Shown piece after piece: positions 44,601 to 52,016 of a stretch of 64,000 nt of DNA. The stretch spans positions 1,860,001 through 1,924,000 of the forward strand of contig NZ_CP133261.1 of NCBI RefSeq assembly GCF_030931715.1, read 5' to 3'. Within the stretch, counting starts at the first letter, position 1. Each line of letters begins with the position of its first letter. This DNA comes from Tissierella sp. MB52-C2. GTDB lineage: Bacteria; Bacillota; Clostridia; Tissierellales; Tissierellaceae. The notes under the pieces are model-generated. The model was not told the DNA's origin. It saw only the letters and a program-made list of their open reading frames with translations, and did no database searches. A program made the position numbers and the translations under genes.

Positions 44601-44728
44601 TCACCATTAGGTAATAAATAATAAAATCTATGACCTTCTGTCTTTTTCAAACTCTCTATTGCCTTTTCTACTAAATCCTTTTTTTTACTATTATTAAAAG
44701 GCCCAAAATATATTATTCTATCAGCCAC
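41627..44728 (-). CDS. AddB-type helicase-nuclease subunit
   Basis: 1033 residues from GTG 44728 (AGGGGGG upstream). The C-terminal nuclease has KIDRIDK and LIMDYKSST, with Cys in EAYCKCPYAF and CSSYCIYRDIC forming the iron-sulfur set of AddB proteins. The N-terminus begins IIYFGPFNNSKKK, where AddB proteins usually carry a Walker A loop, so ATP binding looks lost, as in AddB subunits that do not move on DNA. An adjacent AddA partner and coupled translation (TAATG) support a two-subunit complex for recombination-dependent repair. An iron-sulfur set in both subunits is unusual. The assignment to AddB rests on motif layout, as the N-terminal part is highly divergent. Confidence 0.85.
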   Translation of the reverse strand: MADRIIYFGPFNNSKKKDLVEKAIESLKKTEGHRFYYLLPNGELLRKYRKEFITKVEQSFEINLFTFDDIVNEILSNEVCLIINELTKDIIIKNSVLKLCKEGKITYFKDAISMEGFIESLGYIIGEIKRSLIYPKNYLDNCSSDNFREIGLIYSEYESELKRFKLIDRESAYFKAIEKLRDNKNYFKDLDFIIIDEFYDFRPIEMEILKEICKTDIDIYINIPFEIKTNVSNINKTISTLEGMGFRKQYVEKKEFNTFETIGKNFFSNEISKLEYCNKLTLIKSPSIYLEFKRIFQEIKSINKTGVDLSNIAIILLNDAYKDSLFQVAEEEEIPINLQKEIPLIEIPLIKEYLNVFQSIIRKGHRESIINRVKSNYFSIIDKQYKDEMEFTLKSLKFDNLFELKKILEEGNSLNISMDNIDRLKDISEIILSEMDKVLDKDFIDNYNNIFLEVIDNYDIKGKIKEIYTVYKDYDLLYRDTLTLEKLRGIIDKMNQISLVMEEISIEDYYWGIIKLIEDEKIVEQNKNLKGIKILNPVNSRGFQYDIIFITGLSGEYYPLLQENNFLINDRNYADLLKIKLDYKCYSERLNNEAIKFASLIASCRKKLYLSYSEGANEDSIPSIFLDEIISMFSGEKLEEKFQIINLSLSYLFKDNIRDITTIDELSNYLILNHCEDLSEEVKKYYGFHNKINRDKLKIINDKILCEYKRSIKSFNEYNGLISEDIINKDIKLFHKDKIYSNTYLEAYCKCPYAFLLHRVLNIEEWENNFEEYNPVDIGTIYHEVLRHYYNIYKEDLKKSIEDNESFIFENTIDTLRQLVERYSTQIGLDIKCKKDLLIVENIFDKLRDFIKNDIERISDSKEKLIPYDFELEFGTYGDFHLDINGEKIRLRGKIDRIDKVLGKEKYLIMDYKSSTYGAYDIDHMSKGLSLQLPIYIMSQGNKDIIAGIYGIISNGEFQIKLGKIEETKLITKRHKGALDNNKWDELLETTKYNIQEIIEKISNGDFSINPLECSSYCIYRDICRYENVLEVE

Positions 44729-44750
44729 TATAAGCCCCCCTTTATATTGG

Positions 44751-45983
44751 CTATTTATTGATTTCTTCTATTAGTTTTATGGTTTTAGTATTTAGTTCTT
44801 CTAAGTTATTAGATTCTATTATTTTATCTTCTAAAGCATATTTTTCCTTTAGTTTTAAAATCCTGTATACCTTCTTATCTATATCTATTTCACTTAGACT
44901 TCCAGTGTTTACTGATTCTTTTATATGTTCTATAACTTTCTTCGGATTATCATTTCCGTGACATATTAGGGCTATATCTCCACCAGACTTAATAAACCTT
45001 AGACTAGCTTCTTCTAATGAATAGTTCTCAACTATGGCACCCATGGTCATATCATCAGATACTACTACCCCATTATATCCTAATTGGTCCCTTAGGAGGT
45101 TTTGTATAATCTTTTGTGACATAGTGGAAGGATATTCCTCATCCATAGCTGGATATAATATATGCGCCACCATAATCATATCTACATCTTCTTCTATTGC
45201 TTTTATAAAAGGAATTAGTTCCATTTTTTCTAATTCTTCCATACTCTTTTTTACTATAGGTAAATTTACATGAGAATCTATACCTGTATCTCCATGACCT
45301 GGAAAATGTTTTACTGCTGGAATTATATTTGTATCTCTTATTCCCGACATTACTTGTATTCCATTACTTACTACAATATCCACAGTGCTGCCAAATGCTC
45401 TATTACCAATAACAGGATTCTTAGGATTTGAATTAATATCTAAAACTGGTGCAAAATCCACATTAAATCCTAATGCTTTGACTCTTTCCCCCAGTATTTT
45501 ACCATAGTTATAAGAAATCTCCTTGTCATTTTTATTTCCTAACTTTATGGCTTCGGGAAGTTTTTTAAAAGCTTTAGGAAGTCTGCTTACTCTCCCACCC
45601 TCTTCATCTATAGATAAGAATAGGGGAATATCATTATCTGAATTTGCTTCCTTTATATTATTCAAAAGCTCTAATGTTTTATTTTCATCTTCTATATTCC
45701 TAGAGAATAATATAAAACCCCCTACTTTAAGTTCCTCTATGAAACTAATTATCTCCTGGTTAATCTCTGTGCCTTCAAATCCTACTATGAGCAGCTGCCC
45801 TATTTTTTCTTCTAGAGACATGGATTTAATCCTATCTTCTATAGGGTCTATTTGGATATTATTATCTTCTGAAGGCAATTCCTCAGGCTTAATATCTTTA
45901 TCCCCAGTATTTATATTATCTTTTTTACAGCCTACTGCAAGAATAATAATCAGCAGTAGGATAATTCCTATAATCTTTTTCAT
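44751..45983 (-). CDS. nagZ: Beta-N-acetylhexosaminidase NagZ, lipoprotein
   Basis: 410 residues. A lipoprotein signal ends at AVGC (Cys 19), so the enzyme is anchored outside. The glycoside hydrolase family 3 catalytic block has KHFPGHGDTGIDSH (His general acid/base of NagZ) and VVSDDMTMGAI with the nucleophile Asp. It removes GlcNAc from muropeptides for peptidoglycan recycling. A short Glu/Asp-rich linker follows the lipid anchor. The start ATG 45983 has an AGGATGA site. It lies 22 nt downstream of the adjacent AddB gene in the reading direction, and its role is unrelated. GH3 includes other hexosaminidases, but the His-containing loop is specific to NagZ. Confidence 0.93.
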   Translation of the reverse strand: MKKIIGIILLLIIILAVGCKKDNINTGDKDIKPEELPSEDNNIQIDPIEDRIKSMSLEEKIGQLLIVGFEGTEINQEIISFIEELKVGGFILFSRNIEDENKTLELLNNIKEANSDNDIPLFLSIDEEGGRVSRLPKAFKKLPEAIKLGNKNDKEISYNYGKILGERVKALGFNVDFAPVLDINSNPKNPVIGNRAFGSTVDIVVSNGIQVMSGIRDTNIIPAVKHFPGHGDTGIDSHVNLPIVKKSMEELEKMELIPFIKAIEEDVDMIMVAHILYPAMDEEYPSTMSQKIIQNLLRDQLGYNGVVVSDDMTMGAIVENYSLEEASLRFIKSGGDIALICHGNDNPKKVIEHIKESVNTGSLSEIDIDKKVYRILKLKEKYALEDKIIESNNLEELNTKTIKLIEEINK

Positions 45984-46092
45984 TTTATCATCCTTTTCCT
46001 ATGTTATTTTAATTTTATTATAGTATAGACTTCTTTACAATAGAATTAAACAATAAACGGAGAGTTTATATTTATCTCTCCGTTTATTCTCA

Positions 46093-47007
46093 TTAAAAAA
46101 TATTTAAATTTAATTCTTTTGATAAATCTTTCATAATTCCATAGCCAGCTATGGAATTTCCATACTGATCTAAGGCTGGGCTAAATATACCAATTCCCAT
46201 TTTATATGGTATAGTACCTAATATCCCTCCACCTACACCGCTTTTTGAGGGTATACCCACTGTTGCAGCATATTCCCCACTAAAATTATACATTCCGCAG
46301 GTAGCCATGATTGCAGTCAATATAGATGCTATTTTAGCATTACATATTGGTTTATCTTCTTTAGATAATCTATACCTATTAGCTATAAATAAACCTATTT
46401 TAGCCATATCAACTGTAGTCACTTCTATGGAACATTGTTTAAAATAAGTGTCCAATATATCCTCTACATCGCCTTCTATAAAACCTCTAGATTTCATTAA
46501 GTATGCCATGGCTCTATTTTTATCCCCTGTTTCCTTCTCTGATAAATACACTTCTTCATTATAAGATATATTTGGATTTTCAGCTACCCTTCTAATAAGC
46601 TCTAATAATCGATTAAACCTTTCTTCTCCTTCTCCCTTTATTAGAGAAGTAGTTACTATGGCACCGGAGTTTATCATTGGATTAGAAGGTTTAATGGTAT
46701 GAGGAAAATCCAATTTAAACAATGTATTAAAAGGCTCTTCCGTCGGTTCATAGTCAATCTTTTTAAATACATAATCTTCTCCATTATCTATTAAAGCCTG
46801 CATAAGGCTCATAACCTTAGATATACTTTGTATAGTAAACTTTTCACTATAGTCTCCAGCTTTATAAACATTCCCATCTATATCCATGATACATATTCCC
46901 ATATGATTTGGATTTGCTTGTAGTAGAGCAGGTATATAATCTGCTAATGCCCCATTTTTTATTAAATGTCTATTGTTATCTATAATCTTATTTAATAAGT
47001 TTTCCAT
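46093..47007 (-). CDS. glsA: Glutaminase
   Basis: 304 residues. It belongs to the GlsA/YbgJ serine-dependent glutaminase family: FTIQSISKVMSL carries the SxxK catalytic pair (Ser near 66), and the NPMINSGAIVT and GIPSKSGVGGGILG blocks are diagnostic. It hydrolyses glutamine to glutamate and ammonia in the cytoplasm. Length is typical. ATG 47007 has a TAGGTGGG site. It sits 14 nt downstream of the nucleoside kinase gene, on the same strand, so the two may be co-transcribed. Confidence 0.96.
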   Translation of the reverse strand: MENLLNKIIDNNRHLIKNGALADYIPALLQANPNHMGICIMDIDGNVYKAGDYSEKFTIQSISKVMSLMQALIDNGEDYVFKKIDYEPTEEPFNTLFKLDFPHTIKPSNPMINSGAIVTTSLIKGEGEERFNRLLELIRRVAENPNISYNEEVYLSEKETGDKNRAMAYLMKSRGFIEGDVEDILDTYFKQCSIEVTTVDMAKIGLFIANRYRLSKEDKPICNAKIASILTAIMATCGMYNFSGEYAATVGIPSKSGVGGGILGTIPYKMGIGIFSPALDQYGNSIAGYGIMKDLSKELNLNIF

Positions 47008-47021
47008 TTTATCCCACCTAA

Positions 47022-48689
47022 CTAATGAATATCAAATGCTGTTTTTCCTATAAACTCTCTTAAAATAGAGTTTGGCGGAATTATATCTTCATCTTCAATA
47101 TCTATAAAGTATTCTAAAAACTTAAGAAGTTTTTTTGCTTCTCCGTAGTAAATATTATTGCTATCTATTTCTTCTAGTAAAGGCTTTATATATTTCTTTA
47201 GTACTGCTAATTCATATACTAATGCAGAATTAAACATTATATCAGCTTCTTCTTGGAAAGGGAAAATATATTTTTCTTCTCCTGTTCGAACTCCTGCCCA
47301 CATTTCCAAAGTTCTAGTGGCATCATTTCCCCTATATTTTATATCCCTCACTATTCTTCTAATAAGCCTTGCATCTGTAGTAGGTATGCGATTATGTGCG
47401 TCTATGTTTAACTGAGTTAATGCAGATATATATATCTTATATTTGTTTTTTTCTGGAATATAATTAGTCATTTTAGGATTTAGGCTATGTATCCCTTCAA
47501 CGATTATTGGATTCGATTTATCTACCTTAAGTTTCTTTCCTGATTTTTCACTTTTTCCAGTGATAAAATTAAATTTAGGTAATTCAATTTCATTTCCTTC
47601 CAATAATTTTACTAAATCCTCATTTAATCTTTTTAAATCTATTGCATCTATGGTTTCAAAGTTATAGCTTCCATCTTCATTTAAAGGAGTTTTTTCTCTA
47701 TCTACAAAATAATCATCTACAGATATGGAAACTGGTCTTTTTCCATTTACCTTTAATTGTACCTCCAGCCTTTTAGAGAAAGTAGTTTTTCCTGAAGATG
47801 AAGGTCCTGCTATTAATATTAAATGAATATCCTCATCTTCACAAATTTTATCTGCAATATTTGCGATCTTTTTTTCGTGAAGTGCTTCTGATATTCCAAT
47901 TACTTCCCTTATATTTCCATTTATAATTTTTTCATTTAATGAACCTATATATGCAAGATCTAATATATCGCCCCAGTCATTAGCTTCTTTTAAAACCTTT
48001 GATAGCTTTTTCAATTCTTTAAATTCAGGTAAATTATAATTCGAGTTCATTCCTGGAAATAATATTAAAATCCCTGGATAATAATATTTAAGTTCAAATG
48101 TTTCTAAATAACCTGTAGATGGAGCTAAAAAACCATGATAAGTATCTATATGCCCACCTATATCATAAACATCAATATCTATTCTATCTAGCGTATTAAA
48201 AAGCCTTATTTTATCAATATAATTATATTCTTTAAATATGTCCATTGCCCTTTCTTTAGGCATTCTTTGTCTAATTATCGGAATATCTTTTTCTATTATT
48301 TCTTGCATCTTCTCCTGTATTTCCTGTACTTTTCTAAATGTAATAGAATAGTCTTTTTCAAAACTTGCATAAAGTCCTTCTCCAAGGAAGTGCTCAATCC
48401 TCACTGTCTTATTAGGTATTACACTTTTACAAGCCATTATAAAAACAGCAGATATGGTTCTCGTATATATTCTATAGCCATCTACATCTCTTATGTCTAG
48501 AAATCTTATATTCATATTGTCTTCAGCTATTTTATTTAAATTAAAGACCTCATTATTTATTTTAGCACCTAAATATTTTTTATAATCTTCTTTAAATGCA
48601 ATTTGTGATACCTCCAATAGGCTTGTTCCTTTTTCTAATGATAAGAATTCTCCTATATTCTCTATATATAATTTGATTTCTTTATTCAA
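47022..48689 (-). CDS. Nucleoside kinase with threonyl-tRNA synthetase-like N-terminal domains
   Basis: 555 residues. The N-terminus (1-70) is TGS-like, followed by a ThrRS editing-like domain (HFLGEG, about 103). The C-terminal P-loop kinase domain has Walker A GPSSSGKTTFS (about 293-303) and DYFVDREKTP, as in uridine kinases. Such TGS-kinase fusions are common in Clostridia and annotated as nucleoside (uridine) kinases; the substrate is untested here. The start is TTG 48689 behind a GGGGGG site. It follows the pseudouridine synthase gene by 15 nt and precedes glsA by 14 nt. Confidence 0.9.
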   Translation of the reverse strand: MNKEIKLYIENIGEFLSLEKGTSLLEVSQIAFKEDYKKYLGAKINNEVFNLNKIAEDNMNIRFLDIRDVDGYRIYTRTISAVFIMACKSVIPNKTVRIEHFLGEGLYASFEKDYSITFRKVQEIQEKMQEIIEKDIPIIRQRMPKERAMDIFKEYNYIDKIRLFNTLDRIDIDVYDIGGHIDTYHGFLAPSTGYLETFELKYYYPGILILFPGMNSNYNLPEFKELKKLSKVLKEANDWGDILDLAYIGSLNEKIINGNIREVIGISEALHEKKIANIADKICEDEDIHLILIAGPSSSGKTTFSKRLEVQLKVNGKRPVSISVDDYFVDREKTPLNEDGSYNFETIDAIDLKRLNEDLVKLLEGNEIELPKFNFITGKSEKSGKKLKVDKSNPIIVEGIHSLNPKMTNYIPEKNKYKIYISALTQLNIDAHNRIPTTDARLIRRIVRDIKYRGNDATRTLEMWAGVRTGEEKYIFPFQEEADIMFNSALVYELAVLKKYIKPLLEEIDSNNIYYGEAKKLLKFLEYFIDIEDEDIIPPNSILREFIGKTAFDIH

Positions 48690-48704
48690 TATAGCCCCCC
48701 CTAA

Positions 48705-49673
48705 TTATTCAAATAAATCCTTCTCTATCTCTCCTACCTTTCCTTCTACTTCACTAGTAAATATTTTGCCATTTAGATACTGTAATTCATCCTGTAATCC
48801 ATTAAATTCTATTTTATATCCATGAAGCCATTGATTTTCTAAGGAGTACTTCTCCTTGAATTTCTTATTTATATCACTATCTCCATACTTTCTATCTCCT
48901 ATAACTGGGTATCCAAGGGATGATAAATGTCCCCTTATTTGATGTGTCCTTCCAGTAATTAATTCTATTTCAAGTAAAGAATATCCCTTATTGTTTTTTA
49001 AAGGTTTAATTATAGTTTCTATTTTTTTAGCTCCATCTACATCATCTCTATATATTGTTACTCTATTTCTTTCTTCATCCTTTGATAGAAATCCTTCTGC
49101 CATAAATTCTTTTTTTATATTTCCTTTTACTATGGTTTTATAGAACCTTCTTATTTTGCTGTTTTTCATGGCTTCATTTATTGTTTTTAGAGCCTCATAG
49201 TTTTTAGCTCCAATTATTATTCCAGAAGTGTTTCTATCTAATCTATTACATATGGAAGGAGTAAATGTCTTTTGTATTCTTGGTACAAAATCACCTTTCT
49301 GAATTAAATATGATACCATACTATCTACTATATTTTCTTCAAACTCCTTAGATGCACCATGGGATAATATTCCTATAGGTTTGTTTATTAAAATTATATT
49401 ATTATCCTCATATATAATATTAGGTATAATTTTAGATCTTATCTCTTCTTTTTTAGCTATAAATTTATCTATAGTTTCGTCTGATAAATAAAGCTGTATT
49501 TTATCTCCTTCGTAAATTGTAGTTTCTGGCTGAACTTTAGTCCCATTTAACTTTACGTTCTTTTTCCTAATCATTTTATAGACAAATCCCTGAGGAGCTT
49601 CTGCCAAATATTTTTTTAAAAACCTATCAAGTCTTTGTTCATTTTCGTTTTTATCTATTGTTATCTCTCTCAA
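48705..49673 (-). CDS. RluA-family pseudouridine synthase (second copy)
   Basis: 322 residues with an S4 RNA-binding domain at the N-terminus (DKNENEQRLDRFLKKYL) and the RluA catalytic motif CNRLDRNTSGIIIGAKN (Asp near 146), then GRTHQIRGHL. It is distinct in sequence from the copy at 14284. Members modify 23S rRNA (RluC/RluD type) or tRNA. It is encoded as the first gene of a set with the nucleoside kinase and glutaminase. Start is TTG 49673, with an AAGGTGAG site about 8 nt upstream. The precise target cannot be assigned. Confidence 0.92.
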   Translation of the reverse strand: MREITIDKNENEQRLDRFLKKYLAEAPQGFVYKMIRKKNVKLNGTKVQPETTIYEGDKIQLYLSDETIDKFIAKKEEIRSKIIPNIIYEDNNIILINKPIGILSHGASKEFEENIVDSMVSYLIQKGDFVPRIQKTFTPSICNRLDRNTSGIIIGAKNYEALKTINEAMKNSKIRRFYKTIVKGNIKKEFMAEGFLSKDEERNRVTIYRDDVDGAKKIETIIKPLKNNKGYSLLEIELITGRTHQIRGHLSSLGYPVIGDRKYGDSDINKKFKEKYSLENQWLHGYKIEFNGLQDELQYLNGKIFTSEVEGKVGEIEKDLFE

Positions 49674-49775
49674 AATTTTCTCACCTTTTTTCCAAATCTT
49701 ATGTTATAATTATATTATACACAATTATGAGATTAAAACCTAAAGTTTTGTAAAAGTTTTTAAAGAGGTGGACAT

Positions 49776-50246
49776 ATGAAAAAATTTTATGAAGTTGTAA
49801 AGGACATTTTATATGATTCTATAGATTACATAATAATGATAGGAATAGTGGGAATTGTAATCTTGATTATAGGCTGGAGACTAGATCTTTTATTCGCTAA
49901 GGATGCACTAGATGTCTCATCACATAATATTCCTATTGAAGATAATACTGATAAGGACTCTAACCAAAACTCGGACAATGATAATGAAGAAAAACCTACT
50001 GATAATGACAATGATAAAAACAACTCAGAAGAAACTAATGGTCAAATTATTAAAATTACCATACCTTCTGGTTCTTTACCTTCTAAAATTGGCAGCATCC
50101 TAGAGGATAATGGTCTAGTAAGTAGTAAGGCAGACTTTGTTCTAAAGGCTCAAGAGTTAAAGCTAGACACTAAATTAAAATCAGGTAATTATGAAATTAA
50201 GTCTAATAGTTCAATAGAAGAAATTCTTACAATACTTACAAAATAA
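49776..50246 (+). CDS. Membrane-anchored protein with MltG/YceG-like C-terminal domain (truncated form)
   Basis: 156 residues: a membrane helix (about 17-37), a disordered linker of about 45 residues made mainly of Asp, Asn, Glu and Lys (about 55-90), and a domain resembling the N-terminal LysM-like part of MltG (KITIPSGSLPSKIGSILEDNGLVSSKADFVLKAQE, KSGNYEIKSNSSIEEIL). Full MltG is about 350 residues and ends with a transglycosylase domain containing a catalytic Glu; here that whole domain is missing. It is probably a wall-binding module, not an enzyme. ATG 49776 has AGAGGTGG upstream. The gene is divergent from the RluA-type gene. Confidence 0.8.
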   Translation: MKKFYEVVKDILYDSIDYIIMIGIVGIVILIIGWRLDLLFAKDALDVSSHNIPIEDNTDKDSNQNSDNDNEEKPTDNDNDKNNSEETNGQIIKITIPSGSLPSKIGSILEDNGLVSSKADFVLKAQELKLDTKLKSGNYEIKSNSSIEEILTILTK

Positions 50247-50273
50247 AGTCTTCCAATGGAAGACTTTATTTTT
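50242..50273 (+). terminator. Terminator of the MltG-like gene
   Basis: A 13-bp stem (ATAAAGTCTTCCA/TGGAAGACTTTAT) with a 2-nt loop and a trailing TTTTT on the plus strand. It overlaps the end of the coding region. Confidence 0.85.
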
Positions 50274-50383
50274 ATAACGAATAGAAAAATTCTACTTTAT
50301 CATTCTCTTAGATATAAACTTGTTTTGACCTCAATATTCAACAGTTGCTATTTTAAAATATTTCTTTGAAGCTTTTATTATAA

Positions 50384-50938
50384 TTAATATGTTTCATTAA
50401 TATATCCATCTATTAAAGATAATTTCTTTTCTTCTATAAATATTCCTTCTTCTTTTAATATATCTAATAACCAAATTGCCTTTGAATGAAATATGGCTTC
50501 TTTATAATTTAGAAGTACAATTTCAAAAAGTTTATCGTCTAAACTTTTTGAATTTAAGCTAACAAAATATGCTTCAATATCTTCAAATTCTAGAAACTTA
50601 AGTAAATTTAGAGTTGCCTTATCCTTTTCATGATAATAATTATTTCCCTTATTTAAATAATAATTATAATACTTTTGATGTTTTCTAGTGTTTTTTACTT
50701 CTTTAGCCAACATAGTAAAGTACTTTGCTAATACATTGTAATACTGATAATTAAACATTCCCATTTCATAACTATCAATCCTTAAAAAAGGTTTAAAATT
50801 CATTCTCATTACTAAATCATAATTATATTCTAAGAATTGTCTCTTCGTTATATTTCCTCTTTCAAACTCAACTATTAGAGAGGATCTTCTATGAAAAAAT
50901 GTCTCAAAGTTATCCCCTATTCTGCCATAAAAAATCAA
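50384..50938 (-). CDS. Soluble protein of unknown function (184 aa)
   Basis: 184 residues from TTG 50938, 6 nt after an AGGGTG site; an in-frame GTG at 50947 overlaps that site. The protein is aromatic-rich (Tyr and Phe exceed 15%), with clusters such as FNYQYYNVLAKYF and HQKYYNYYLNKGNNYY. It is predicted to be a helical bundle with no catalytic motif. It lies between the MltG-like gene and spo0A. Proteins of this size occur near spo0A in other Clostridia, but I do not recognise a family. Confidence 0.7.
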   Translation of the reverse strand: MIFYGRIGDNFETFFHRRSSLIVEFERGNITKRQFLEYNYDLVMRMNFKPFLRIDSYEMGMFNYQYYNVLAKYFTMLAKEVKNTRKHQKYYNYYLNKGNNYYHEKDKATLNLLKFLEFEDIEAYFVSLNSKSLDDKLFEIVLLNYKEAIFHSKAIWLLDILKEEGIFIEEKKLSLIDGYINETY

Positions 50939-51008
50939 GCTACACACCCTATCTAATTTAATTTTAAATATATTATATCATATTATTGAGTTAATTATAA
51001 TTAATTTT

Positions 51009-51046
51009 AAAGACACTCTTCCAAATATATTTGGAAGAGTGTCTTT
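51009..51046 (-). terminator. Terminator of spo0A
   Basis: A 17-bp perfect stem (AAAGACACTCTTCCAAA against TTTGGAAGAGTGTCTTT) with a 4-nt loop lies 3 nt after the spo0A stop. The minus-strand T-run makes it a strong intrinsic terminator. Confidence 0.92.
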
Positions 51047-51048
51047 AG

Positions 51049-51894
51049 TTAAAAGTTTGAAGTTAATCCTTCTTGTTCTAATCTTAACTTATCTGCAATA
51101 AGCGCTATAAATTCACTATTTGTTGGCTTACCTTTATTGTTGCTTACAGTATAGCCAAATAGTTTGTTTATAGTGTCAATTTTCCCTCTAGTCCAAGCTA
51201 CTTCAATAGCGTGTCTAATAGCTCTTTCTACCCTAGAGGGAGTTGTATTAAATTTAACTGCAATATTAGGGTATAATTCCTTAGTTATGGCACCTAAAAA
51301 GTCCATATCTTCAATTACCATAAAGATTGCTTCTCTCAAATATAAATATCCTTTTATATGAGCTGGAATTCCTATTTCATGTATGATTTTAGTTATTTTA
51401 GCCTCTAATTTCTTTTCACTACCAACATTGAATTTATTAGGTATATTTGCAATATTACTTGAATAAGTTTCAGTTTGTTCCTGTATTTGTGCATTTATGA
51501 CACTAGATTCTATTCCCGCCACTTGTTTTAATCTCTTTATAAATACTTTGAAATCAAATGGTTTAACAACATAATAATGCGCCCCTAATTCTATAGCTCT
51601 TTGAGTAATTTTATCTTGTCCCACTGCCAATAATACAATTACCCTTGGTAGTTTAATATTATTCAAACTACTTGAATCATGTAATCTTTCTAGAACCTCT
51701 AATCCATCTAAGTGTGGCATAATTATATCTAATATTAATACGTCTGGCTTTTCTCTCTCTATTACCTCTAAGACCTCAATTCCATCCTTTGCTGTACCTA
51801 CAACTTCAAATTCATCATAAGATGATATAAAACGGGTTAAAATGTCACTAAACTCCCTATTATCATCTGCTATTACAATTTTTATTTTGTTCAT
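51049..51894 (-). CDS. spo0A: Sporulation master regulator Spo0A
   Basis: 281 residues. The receiver domain has Asp 10, 11 and 56 ([13 protein letters not shown]) and Lys in KPFD. The C-terminal DNA-binding domain carries the helix [16 protein letters not shown] and the family-specific [13 protein letters not shown]. When phosphorylated, Spo0A controls entry into sporulation. Length is slightly longer than Bacillus Spo0A (267), in a linker (about 130-160) rich in Gln and Ser. The ATG has a GGGGGAT site. The upstream region has a sigma-H promoter and a 0A box, so autoregulation is expected. The linked spoIVB gene is 112 bp upstream, in the order conserved across endospore formers. Confidence 0.98.
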   Translation of the reverse strand: MNKIKIVIADDNREFSDILTRFISSYDEFEVVGTAKDGIEVLEVIEREKPDVLILDIIMPHLDGLEVLERLHDSSSLNNIKLPRVIVLLAVGQDKITQRAIELGAHYYVVKPFDFKVFIKRLKQVAGIESSVINAQIQEQTETYSSNIANIPNKFNVGSEKKLEAKITKIIHEIGIPAHIKGYLYLREAIFMVIEDMDFLGAITKELYPNIAVKFNTTPSRVERAIRHAIEVAWTRGKIDTINKLFGYTVSNNKGKPTNSEFIALIADKLRLEQEGLTSNF

Positions 51895-51938
51895 ACTTTA
51901 TCCCCCTGCTTTCCTGAAATTTGTAACTTTATATATAC

Positions 51939-51967
51939 TTATTCGACAAATATATGAAAACTCCTTC
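51939..51967 (-). promoter_or_regulatory. Sigma-H promoter of spo0A with embedded 0A box
   Basis: On the minus strand GAAGGAGTT (51967-51959), 11 nt, then GTCGAATAA (51947-51939). The -10 box fits the sigma-H consensus RNNGAATWW exactly and the -35 fits RNAGGAWWW except for one base. The sequence TTTGTCGAA (51950-51942) is a 0A box, overlapping the -10 box. This layout would let Spo0A~P act on its own sigma-H promoter. Confidence 0.75.
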
Positions 51968-51985
51968 TTTTTTTCAAAAAATTTT

Positions 51986-52016
51986 AAACAAATAAGCCCC
52001 TAGGGCTTATTTGTTT
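51986..52016 (-). terminator. Terminator of spoIVB
   Basis: A 14-bp perfect stem (AAACAAATAAGCCC/GGGCTTATTTGTTT) with a 3-nt loop overlaps the spoIVB stop codon at 52007. It separates spoIVB from spo0A. Confidence 0.9.
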
